Shown here in pieces: positions 11,544 to 21,646 of a stretch of DNA of 64,000 bases. Within the stretch, counting starts at the first letter, position 1; every line of letters begins with the position of its first letter. The stretch is from Sordaria brevicollis (Eukaryota; Ascomycota; Sordariomycetes; Sordariales; Sordariaceae). Both the position numbers and the translations under genes were made by a program. The notes under the pieces are model-generated. The model saw only the letters and a program-made list of their open reading frames with translations, had not been told where the DNA came from and searched no databases. The stretch is from assembly GCA_033439795.1 (NCBI GenBank), contig JAUTDP010000009.1, forward strand, positions 2,666,001 to 2,730,000, given 5' to 3'.

Positions 11544-11599
11544 TGTAAAGGGGGGTGCCCGTGCAAAGTGGGGACTGACACCTCGATTTCAACACACAG
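11544..11599 (-). repeat. Right terminal inverted repeat of the two-gene transposon
   Basis: Reverse complement of 7144-7199 with one mismatch. Similarity stops abruptly outside both ends. Confidence 0.92.
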
Positions 11600-12601
11600 C
11601 AGCAATGTCTGGCTCCTACCCTCTTCGTTCCTGCTACTGCCCCTGCTGTGCTCGGTCCGTGCACTACACCACTTGGACTTCCTCCTTTATTCTATCGAAC
11701 CCTCTTTCCTCATGATAACCCGCACAATGATGTTTTTGTCAGGAAAGAGAAATGAAGACGACTAAATTTATGGAAATAGTATCGGAGCATGATGAAGTGC
11801 AGCGTGCGTGTGCCCGGGCGTGAGCTCTTTCCCAGCAACGTGGGGTGCACTAGCATTCATTGCTCAGTCCGGCAGGCGGCAGCGCATCTTTCAGGGCAAT
11901 GGCGTCCAACCTCCATGCCTGCGTTTCCATCTCTCCATCATGACCATCCCGTTCCTTCCCGTCTGCAGGTTGTGAAGGGGAGCATCCGGAAGGGGTCATC
12001 ACCACTTTTTCCAGCGGATTCAGCTCTGGAGATAAACGTAATGGTGTTTGGTGTGAGGCATTGGGACGGACGAAGCTGAGTGGTTGCCACTTTTCGGTTT
12101 CGACTTCTTGGCAGGGAATCCAGGGCAATTCGCCCGTCCTCTTGTACCTCTTATCCCGCGCCGCCGCCCATCATGTGTCAAGGGCAGAGCGAGATATCGG
12201 TTAGAGAATACCGTTTCGGGATCGATGATGTCGTGTAGTACATCCTTGGGTACGATCTAAAAATTGACGATAGATAAGTATCCTAGCTTCTCTTTTGTTA
12301 CCACCCCCTTTCGAGAAACTATTTTGCATGTGGATGGATACACGCGGGGTGCATTCGTGCGGCTGTGGAAGCCGTGAACGGACTCGGACGATCAGCGCGG
12401 GAAGTTTTAAGAAAAATTGTTTATAAGACGGCATCGCCCGACTCATGGTTTTTTTTTTCGAGTCACCCGGCCTTCCGCACCTCTTGCAAACATCTATATC
12501 GAAACTCCGACAAACGTTTTTTAGACCGAACATATCGACGACGGATCCTTCGGTTTTCACCTATACGAACATCGACGACATAACAGCGACCAAAAATCAC
12601 A
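11600..12601. other. Intergenic, promoter side of the DUF3602 gene
   Basis: No gene is seen. The last roughly 200 bases hold an AT-rich TTTATAAG (about 12418-12425), which may serve the gene at 12602. Overlapping short open frames on both strands show no domain. Confidence 0.5.
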
Positions 12602-13574
12602 ATGCCTGGACCCGAAGTATCACACGGCCGTGGCGGCGCTGGCAACATCAACCCCGACGACACCAAGTACGTTGATGGAGAGGTCGTCAGAGCAGGCGCC
12701 GAGGGCAGCCATGGTGATGGAGCGTTCAGCACCGGTCGCGGAGGTAAGACATCTGCCTTCTCACATCCTTCTCCAAACCTACCTGGGCACAGAACCATCA
12801 TCACCAACCACCTCCACGACAACGACAAAAGACAAAGAGGAACAGCAAACAAAGCGAGGAGTGGTGTGATGTCAACCACCCATCAAACCTCTTATCTCAA
12901 TCTTCAAGTCCCTTATCGCCAGCCAAGCCCGACTAGACCAGCCCAGCGCCCTCAACAAGCTCAACGAGCGTCAAGGGATCCATGTGAACCTTGATGGAAG
13001 CGAGGCTTGTCCCACGTTTGCCAAGATGATGTCTCTCAGGGCACCGGGCAGCGATAAGGCCAGGACCGTTAGCGGCTAGCGTCTTCTACAATCCCATCCC
13101 CCCAATTGATCACCAAGCTGAGCTTGGCGCACTTCTTCACCACCATCTTCCCTCATTTTCGCAAGCATCATCACCATCATCAAAGCCATGGGCTAACAAA
13201 CCCTCCTCCGAACAGGCGCAGCAAACATAGGCGACGCAGGCGTCAAACCCCACCGCCGCGCCGACAAGGACATCATCCCCGACGTCGCCATCCGCCACTC
13301 CCAAGACAAGGAGAACTACCACACCGGCCGCGGCGGCGCCGGTAACGAGCGTCACGTTTCTCCGGCTTCTGGCAGCGGCAGCGACAAGGCCAAGAAGGAA
13401 GCTGCTGCTGCTGCTGTGGACAAGGGAACTGGTGGTGATCATGCTGCGGCTCATCACCATCATCACCATACCCATGAGAGACAGCACAGTCTGGCGGATA
13501 AGCTCAAGTGGAAGATCTTTGGAAAGCCAAAGGGGAGTGAGACTGAGGTTTCGCATGTTGGGGAGGGTCACTGA
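12602..13574 (+). CDS. DUF3602 / Par32-like protein with GRGGAGN repeats
   Basis: Model: join(12602..12743, 13216..13574), 166 residues. The 472-nt intron is long for this genome (donor GTAAGA, acceptor AACAG), and both joined exons carry the same repeated motif, which supports the join. The motif GRGGAGN appears near the start (SHGRGGAGNINPDD), at the exon junction (STGRGGAAN) and again in exon 2 (YHTGRGGAGN). This is the signature of the fungal DUF3602 family, which includes yeast Par32, a phosphoprotein linked to TORC1 and ammonium transport. A His run (HHHHHH) and a basic patch (DKLKWKIFGKPKG) follow. The protein is probably disordered and its function in this lineage is unknown. The intron contains a coding-like stretch (12870-13078) that may be an alternative last exon. 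Confidence 0.72.
12870..13078 (+). other. Coding-like island in the DUF3602 intron
   Basis: An open frame of 69 codons ending in TAG at 13076-13078, with strongly C/G-ending codons (reads ...IFKSLIASQARLDQPSAL and ends APGSDKARTVSG). An acceptor-like CCAAG at about 12923-12927 would join it in phase to exon 1 of the DUF3602 gene. It may be an alternative terminal exon or part of a nested gene. The function is unknown. Confidence 0.4.
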
Positions 13575-15564
13575 GCTACTGAGCGTGATGAAAATTTACC
13601 TCGAGAAGGGGTTCAGCTCGACACCACCATGCGGGGAAGCTTGAGCTGAATATTCGGCCATTTTGGATACCACACCAGAGAGCTGAGAGGGAGGAGGGGA
13701 AGGCCATTTTTTGTTTTTACAATACCCAGTTTCTGTTTCTTTTTGGCCTTTTCCTAGAGACGATTTTGGATACCTAGTTTTTGTTCTTGGAGAGATATAG
13801 CAAGCTGCTGCTGTCGACTAATATCCATCACACTTTTTCCATGTTCTAGCACACGCATTTTCAGTATCTAAATGTCTTGGCATCAACCAACACCCAGTTT
13901 TCCTATCCAAGATTCAACGTGACACTCTCCCAGACTCTCAAGAATCACGGGAACAATAACACAGACCTTTTTAAGACAAGACATGAGCTACAATCATGGT
14001 ATCGTCAGCCAAGAGCGGTAATCGTTCGTTTCTTTAATCATTTTTACTATCCTGAAAGTAACAGATGTCTTGCCCTTCGTCACACTTTTTGAAGTAAGTC
14101 TGGTACCGACATCCCTCTATAAAGTGTTGTCGAGCAGCGGATACCGAAATACCGAGACCGAATTTCTTGTCGACGGGCCGCCGAGAGGGGCGAGGACGGT
14201 ACCGAGTATTTCCACAATAATCGTTCGTGCGCAAAGCAGTTCACGACGCAGAAAACCATTGAAGCAAGCATTTCCTGCATCTGAACCTGTCACCATTGAA
14301 ATTCCTCTTGAGGCAAAAGATCAGCAGCCCTACGGCCACGAACTTGTGTCCTAGGGATGCCGGCCTGCTGTCGTTGCATCCAGTGGAGCGAGGGCATCCC
14401 CAAATCCCCTAACCCCACTTCCCGTTTATGTCTTCAGGGCCCAACCAAGACAGGGACAGACCAACTTCAGCGCTTTGTGTGCCTGGTTCCTTTTGATTCG
14501 GGAATCGGGGATGAAGTCAGTTTGCAGGTTCATCACACGATTTTAAGCACCCCTGGATCTTGCTGTGAACGGGTTCACACACCGGAAGGATGGGTATGTT
14601 TTTGGGCATCACCGACTGGATGTGAAGGGAAGCAAGTTATAAGACGAGAAGCTATACCTGGAAAACCATGGGTGCCGAGAAGCCGATCCGTCCATGCGGA
14701 CTTGAAGAATTCTTGGTGATGATACCTTCAGACTTGATAAATCCTGGCGGTGCCGCTCATCTGGTCATAACAAATGTCTTGAATCCGTGTCTTGATCTCT
14801 TGCAAGTCCTTGTCTGAAAAGGAGGAATGTGAGTGGGTGATCAGTTACTCAGACGACTCTGAACCGCCCTTCAAAGTGCCAACAAGACAAGACAACAGAA
14901 AGCAGCTTCGATCAATGCGAGAGGCGAGGGTGGTTTGCCATCTTGAGCTGAGTTTTCGACAACTTGAGACCTCGTTATTATCCCTTGGTCTGCTCTTCGC
15001 GCTGCCAAACTTTCCTACATCTTTATCGAACCGAAATACTCGAATTACCGTAGCCTCTTCGAAACTGCCTCGAAATACCGTCCTTATCATCGTCTTTGTC
15101 CTCCGAAGCGCTCCCGTTTCCCATTGACGACTTGACGACAGCTTGGACTTTAACCGCCCCCGCTTCTTTCAGCCCGTTCGGTGTGCCGCCTCCTCCATTC
15201 GCGATCGAGTTTGAACACCGCATTTCCGTTCACGCAGACACAAGACAAGGAGACGAATAGAGAAAAACCAAACTTGGGAAAACAGAAATTGAGTTTTAAA
15301 ACTTGGAAAGACACGGATTCGTTCCTGCCTTTGGACCCTTTCAAATTCCTAGACGGAAGGTTGTTCCTGGCAGGCAGCGGTACCTGCAGTTCGTACCTGC
15401 CCTGTACGATAGCGGGGAAAGAGCCCCAGAGATCCACACCGCCTGCCGGACTCGGTTGCAAAACGAGAACCTTGATTGCTGCGTTTCGTTGCGTGCGTGG
15501 TCCCGACTCCACTATAGTGACGCCTATCAATGCCCCTGCAACGGGGCCTGGCGTACAGCGCAGA
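13575..15564. other. Intergenic, about 2 kb
   Basis: This holds the 3' flank of the DUF3602 gene and the 5' region of atg22. I see no gene, RNA or repeat that I can support. Short overlapping frames (for example 14357-14719) lack domains and good start context. Confidence 0.5.
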
Positions 15565-17949
15565 ATGGCACCGCCGCAGCAGCACCAGCAGCAGCACAAC
15601 GTGACGAACCACGTCTCACGCCCATCCACATCCGCATACTACAACAATGAAGTGGACGAAGCGGAAGAAGACCTGGACTGGGTAGAATCTCTCCGACCGC
15701 CACCAGCCCCGCGACTCTTCTCCCGTTCATCCTACGCTTCCTACGCGTCCACAAAGGCCTCCCGAACCTCTACCAAGCGATCTTTTTTGTCTCGTACTAC
15801 CTCTTCCTGCTTCGAAGCCGACGACGAGCGATCGGATACCGTTTCCGAGTTTGTCGATTGGTTCACCAACTCCATCCACATGTCGTCGGGCAGGATGAGC
15901 CCCGGTGGGCGTGGACACGCCGTCGGTAACGGTGGTCCTGACGATAATAGCGATGGTGGTTACCCATACGATGACTACGACACTGATGGCAGAGAAAGCG
16001 ACTTGCCTCCTCCACGATACCCCGGTGACGACACGCGCCCCACCAGTCAGAAGGAACTCGCGGGGTGGTATGCTTATGCTTTTGCTGCGGAGGTTTATGT
16101 TATTTGCGGTTAGTATTATCGTCAATTCCATTTTTTGTTTTGATAAGCTAACTGACATATCTCGACAGGTATCGGTAGGTTACACCTCAAAGAGCCCAAT
16201 TGAAAATCGTCCGAACTACCCAACTTACACACGCAACTACCATAAACAGGTTCTTTCATCCCAATTCTCCTCGAAAGTCTAGCCCGCGAAAACGGCGTCC
16301 TCCTCTCCGACCGATCGAAACCATGCGGTTCCAGCTCCGATAGACATGCGACCGCCGCCGAAGGACAATGCGTCGTCTACGTTTTGGGCTTGGAAATCAA
16401 CACGGCCAGTTTCGCCATGTACACCTTCAGCGTCAGCGTACTGCTACAGGCTTTGTTGGTCGTCAGTATTAGTTGCGCCGCGGATCATGGCAACTTTCGA
16501 AAGAAGCTGTTGCTTGCATTTGCGTGGATCGGAAGTACGTGTGTGATGGCATACATCTTCATCTCGAAGAGTACATACCTCATCGGCGCACTTCTGGCTA
16601 TCATCTCGAATACCTCGTTCGGCGCATCCTTTGTGCTGCTGAACTCGTTCTTGCCGCTTTTGGTCAGACATCATCCCGAGATCGATCACGTTGGAAACTA
16701 CGGCTCGCCAGGATATGCGACAACCGAAGATGATGATGATGAGGATGATGAATACCGAGAGGATAGCGTGCGCAACTCGACGACTGCGTTGCTCGGAAGC
16801 CGAACATACGATGAGGGCGAACCGCTTTCCCGTGTTCAGACGACTGAGGAATTGACCTCTCGCGAATTGGAACTGTCGACGCAGATCTCGGCCAAGGGTA
16901 TCGGTACTGGTTACATCGCCGGCTTGTTCCTGCAGTGCGTTGCCATTGGTATTCTGATCGTCCTGAAGAACACCACCTGGTCGCAGCGCATCGTTCTCTG
17001 TGTTATCGGCGCATGGTGGGCTATTTTCACCATCCCGGCTGCCATGTGGCTTCGACCTCGCCCTGGTCCTCCTCTGCCTAGCAAGTCCAACACTAGAGGT
17101 CTTCGCGCCTTATTCCATTACACCATCTACGCTTGGAAGTCCTTGTTCCGCACCGTCCAGCTCGCTCGACGTCTCGTGGACATCGTTCTCTTCCTCGCAG
17201 GCTGGTTCCTCCTCTCGGATGCCATCGCCACGACATCCTCGACCGCCATCCTTTTCGCAAAGACGCAATTGCACATGGAGCCCTGGGCATTGGGTATGAT
17301 CAATGTCATCTCCACCGCCTCGGGCATCATCGGCGCCTTCTCCTGGTCCTTCATCTCCCGCAAACTCCGTCTCAAAGCTCACCAGACCATCCTAGCCTGC
17401 ATCGCCCTCTTCGAGCTCATCCCACTCTACGGCCTCATGGGCTATTTGCCATTTGTCAAAGCCTGGGGCGTCGGCGGTCTTCAGCAGCCATGGGAAATGT
17501 ATCCCTTGGCAGCCATCTATGGCTTCGTCCTCGGTGGTCTTTCAGGCTACTGCCGTTCTCTTTACGGCGAACTCATCCCGCCCGGATCCGAGGCCGCTTT
17601 CTATGCTCTTTATGCTATCACCGACAAAGGGTCGAGCGTCTTTGGGCCGGCTATTGTGGGCGCGATTATTGATGCGAGCGGGGAAATCAGGCCGGCGTTT
17701 TGGTTCTTGGCGGCGGTTGTGGGCACGCCGGGGTTGTTTATTTATTTTATTAATGTGGAGAGGGGAAGGACGGAGGGGGAGGCGTTGGCGGAGATTATTG
17801 AGGGGTTTAAGCAGAATGGGCTTGGTGGTGATGGGTTTGAGGGCAATGGAAATGGGTTCAACGGTTATGGTGGACTGGCGGATGATAGGAGGGGGAGTGA
17901 TGCCAGTAGGGCGATTTTGGGGAGGTATGATGATGAGGATGATGAGTGA
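15565..17949 (+). CDS. atg22: Autophagy-related protein Atg22, vacuolar amino acid exporter
   Basis: Model: join(15565..16108, 16169..16174, 16250..17949), 749 residues. The middle exon has only 6 nt (GTATCG). It restores the conserved order C-G-I-G-S-F-I-P at the start of the transporter core. The first 180 residues are Ser/Pro/Asp-rich and cytosolic, followed by [16 protein letters not shown], the family hallmark. The rest carries about a dozen hydrophobic segments of the MFS-like Atg22 fold (PF11700 type), with an acidic loop at the EDDDDEDDE stretch and a Gly/Asn/Asp-rich tail. Atg22 sits in the vacuole membrane and releases amino acids made by breakdown of autophagic bodies. The start is the only in-frame ATG before the conserved region. 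The frame is open further upstream but has no ATG. Confidence 0.9.
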
Positions 17950-19568
17950 TGATTGTGTGAGTATGAAGAGATATGATGGGCTATGATAAGTACGCTATGA
18001 AGGGGTATCTGGGGTTATTTTGGGTTGCTATATGCATAGCGCTGGCGTTGGCTTGTCAAGCTGGTGCTGACGAATCTTTGTTTCTTATCTGTATTTGTAT
18101 ATCTACTATGGGCACGGAATATCTATGGTCTTCTTGGATGACTTCCTAACGGTCATGGCTTCTTTTTTCTGTGAATCCTTACCTATTCTTGCCGTCAAAC
18201 TTGCCAGCCGTAACTTGCCAGCCATGTTTGTGGGAATAGCGGCAAACATGATCCCGAACAGGCAAACAAATGGAAACGAAACAGCAGCTCCCGCCGTTGT
18301 CGTGGGCAAAATGGCACAATCGCAACTTAAGCTCAGGCGGGGAAGCTGTGGTGGGCCATTGCCCGCTTATCGGAAGCCATCCACCAATGACACGGCGAGA
18401 AGCTGCTTAAAGGTTCTCCTCTTAGGAGCTCACCTTGGCCGGCAGATAGTCATCGATCTTCATGGATCACGTGGCTGGTTGCGACGCTCAACGGTCATGG
18501 GGTTTTTACCCAATAGAAGCGGAGGTTCCTATTCAGAGAAAACGGTTGAATACGATAGACCGACTTTCGAGATGGGATGAAAAGTCGCGGTACCAATAGA
18601 GTCCTATAATTTGAAAGTCTGCATCTGATATTGCCACTGCACATGCATATCGGTTTGTAGTTGTCGCTGTTGGGTATTGGATCCTATTGTCGTCGTCGAT
18701 GGTTTTGATAGACTTGGATGGGTAGCTATTATCATAGACAGAATTGTGGGCCAATTGACTCAATTCAGATTCTGCGAGACCCCTGTCACAGTTGGACAGT
18801 TCCAGACTCTTTTCCCCATTCCTCCTCGTCATTCAAAAAAAAGGTTCAACCACAGTCGACGCAACACGCAACGGTCGGGTCGCGGTCGCGCATTCTTTCC
18901 CAATTACCTTTTTCTCCCAGCCACCACCACCACCATCACCACAACACAACCTTTGCACCATTCACTTGCCGTGATCCATCATCGCACTGCGTCGACTGAG
19001 TCAAACGGACAAGTCATAACATTCTACCAATCATATTACAAAGTCCTTCAGGTTCTCCCCCTCAAGGTTTATCACACCCACTTTTTTTTTCGCATTCACT
19101 TGCAGGAAGCTCGAAACCTTAACCCGGCAACACATAGTTTCGCGCCTGTGCCATTTTTGCGCCCGCGTCACGACACAAGCCGAAAGCCAACCACGTCACA
19201 CCTCAAAACCTTTGACTTTGTCAAGGTTCAGTCAGGCCGCACTCTTCTCCGTCGTCGCCATCGCCCAATTCAGATCGATACCTCAACATCTTCAGACTCT
19301 ATAGTCTTTACACATAGCGCAAAACCTTGAGAGGCGCAATCTTTCATCCGCGCATTCACTTCTCTACGCAACTCCTTGCAACTCTTGTAACTTCTCTCAC
19401 TTTAGTCGCATCTTTTGCGTAATCTGAGTCGCAAGTCATTAGCAACAACCTTTGCGCCGCCAAACATTGACGGTTTATCACAATCGCAAACCTTGAGAGA
19501 GCCCCGCGCTCCGAGCTAATTGGAACCTCTTCTATACCCACACTTCACATTCACACGAATCGCCAACA
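17950..19568. other. Intergenic and long 5' leader of the BAH-PHD gene
   Basis: No gene is supported. The second half is CA/CT-rich (CACCACCACC tract at about 18920) with many short frames, as expected for a long fungal 5' UTR. A 217-codon frame at 18677-19330 has no domain and was rejected. Confidence 0.5.
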
Positions 19569-21356
19569 ATGGCTTCCTCGCGCAAGAGACCAAGGCCTTC
19601 CGACTCCGAAAACCGTCAAGAGCGGGTTCAGGAAAAGAGGAACACTGGTGGTAACGAGGACAAGAACAAGGAGAACAACAAGGCGGACAAAACAGACAAG
19701 GACAAGGACAACCGGGCCGAGTGCCCATTCCAGGTTCACATTGTCGACCCCTCGTTGGAAGAGAAGAAGCTGCAGCAAAAGAACAAGAAGCGCAGACGAA
19801 CCACCGTCTCCGGGTCGTCGGTCGATGCCACTGCCGATGGCGGCGATGAAGAGAGCACCAGCCCAGCGGACAAGATCCACTTCCAGGCGTCTCCCTTTAA
19901 GCCAAACGGCAAGTTCAGGAACTACGCCAACATGGACGTGCATTACAAGGTCGAGCCGGCGAAGGAGTGGTTGGAGATGACGAGGTACAATAGCTTTGTT
20001 TGTGAGTATTCTCTTTTTCCTCGTCACCCCTTTCTCAGAATTCACCAAAGGTTCAGATTTGCTAACATGGATGTTCGACCAACAGTGAATAACGTTAAAT
20101 ACTTTGCCGAGAACTACATCTACGTCGCCAACGACCTTAGCATAAAGAAGCGAGACCCTAAGGAGGCTGCCACCAACCTACAAAGGCGCGAGACCGAATG
20201 GGTGGCCAAGATCCTCGAGATCCGCGCAAAGGACGAGCACCACGTTTTCGCCAGAGTATACTGGATGTACTGGCCTGATGAGCTGCCGGGCAAGACGCGC
20301 GACAGGAAACGGATCGTGGAGGGAAGGCAGCCGTATCATGGGCAACATGAGTTGGTGGCTTCTAATCACAGTGAGTGGCATGCCAAAGTGAGGTCGAGGT
20401 GAATATATGTGCTAACATTGATCGCTAGTGGATATCATCAACGTGGTCAGCGTTACTGAGCCGGCGGTCGTCAACCAATGGTTCGAGGAGAACGACGAGG
20501 AGACGCAGGATAGTCTGTACTGGCGACAGGCGTATGACGTGCGAGGTCAAGAGCTTTCGGTATGTTGCCCTCACATTCATCTTTTTTTTCCCCTCACTCA
20601 CTATGCCAAATTTCTAACATGAAACTTTCTTAACAGACCGTCGCGCTTGTATGCGCCTGCAACACGCCCGCAAACCCCGACAAACTCCTCGTCGGCTGCT
20701 CTTCGGAATCATGTAAGAAGTGGTTGCACGAAGAGTGCATCAAGGACCAAGCCCTCCGCGCGACCTTTGAGCGACTCGGCACCGACAAGCCTCACATCCC
20801 CCTGAAGAAGGAGAAGGAGGAGCCCCTCAGCAAAAAGGAGGAGCAGGACATTAAGGATGCCAAACCCAAGACGGAACCTAATGGAGTCGACGTCAAGGCT
20901 GAGAACTGCATCACCACCAACGGCGCCCTCAAATCCGGCGATGGCGAAGACGCCACCGATGCCGATGCCGATACATCAACCGCCTCGGGCCTACCTCTCC
21001 GCTCAACTAGGAGAACTAGGACGCCCAGCGCCAAAGCACAGTCCACCACCCCGGCGCCCACAACATCAGCGTCAACAGCAAAGACGATAAAAACCGAGTC
21101 GGCGGCCTCGGTGAAAAAGGGACCCGGCCGACCTCGCAAGCAACCCAAATCTGTTGCTGTTCCTGTGACCAAAGCAGCTAAGGTGACCAACAAGGAGCGA
21201 CCATGGGAGGGTCTATTTTCTGTTACCCTAGAAATGGACGGCACGCCCTACTTGGAGTTCACCGATCTGAGGACGGATGTGACGGAGAACAAGGGCGGGG
21301 CCAAGAAGTGGAGGGAGGAGATTAAGTGCTTGGTTTGTGGGGAGCTTGTTAACTAG
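19569..21356 (+). CDS. BAH-PHD chromatin protein (EPR-1/EBS-type candidate)
   Basis: Model: join(19569..20001, 20086..20370, 20429..20559, 20637..21356), 522 residues. All three introns have good donors (GTGAGT, GTGAGT, GTATGT) and CTAAC branch sites. Residues about 1-100 are basic and disordered. A BAH domain occupies about 145-283 (VKYFAENYIYVAND, WVAKILEI, VFARVYWMYWPDE, HELVASNH, DIINVVSV). A PHD-type zinc cluster begins C289-x-C291, C304-x4-C309, W312-x-H314-x2-C317, but its last Cys pair (C514-x2-C517) comes only at the very end, after a disordered insert of 196 residues with an AT-hook (GPGRPRK, about 445). BAH-PHD readers such as EPR-1 in Neurospora bind H3K27 methylation and effect Polycomb-type repression. 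That role is inferred from architecture and orthology is not proven. Confidence 0.82.
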
Positions 21357-21545
21357 GAAGTTAACCAACAGTGGGTGGGCTGGTCTGATGAACCAACGTC
21401 GGGTGGTCAAGGGAGTGAGGATGGAGGAGCAAGAGGGTGGAAAGAGAACGGGGATGGGGAAATGGACTTGTTGATGATGTGCCAGATGGTGATGATGGGG
21501 ATACCAAAGGATGATGGTGGAAATGTTCAGCCGGTGCTGACGCCG

Positions 21546-21646
21546 TACTGGTGCTGATACTGGTACTGATACTGGTACTGACACTAGTGCTGAGACTGGT
21601 ACCGATATCGGTCTGGATCCTGGTGGTACTGATACTGGTATTGATC
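21546..21646 (+). repeat. Degenerate 12-bp tandem repeat
   Basis: Units close to ACTGGTACTGAT are repeated about eight times about 190 bases after the BAH-PHD stop codon. Variants keep the CTGGTA core. Confidence 0.75.

Larger units (their letters stand above)
7144..11599. mobile_element. Two-gene DD34E IS630/Tc1-superfamily DNA transposon, about 4.46 kb
   Basis: The element is bounded by 56-bp inverted repeats with a single mismatch (7144-7199 and 11544-11599). Inside are two intact spliced genes that converge: a 911-residue unknown protein (7307-10098, plus) starting about 110 bp from the left repeat, and a DD34E transposase (10301-11422, minus) starting about 120 bp from the right repeat. 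Their stop codons are about 200 bp apart, so nearly the whole element is coding. A TA target duplication is not obvious at the repeat ends, so the true termini may differ by a few bases. Base composition is normal with no RIP, unlike the other transposons in this window. Confidence 0.85.

Noticed and set aside
15181..15564. Upstream extension of the Atg22 reading frame
   Set aside because: The frame is open but contains no ATG and shows no conservation-like pattern. The only ATG is at 15565.
18677..19330. 217-codon open frame upstream of the BAH-PHD gene
   Set aside because: Low-complexity translation from a CA/CT-rich leader, no domain, and overlapped by other frames.
21546..21646. CRISPR-like array
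   Set aside because: The repeat is a continuous 12-bp tandem without unique spacers, in a fungal genome.
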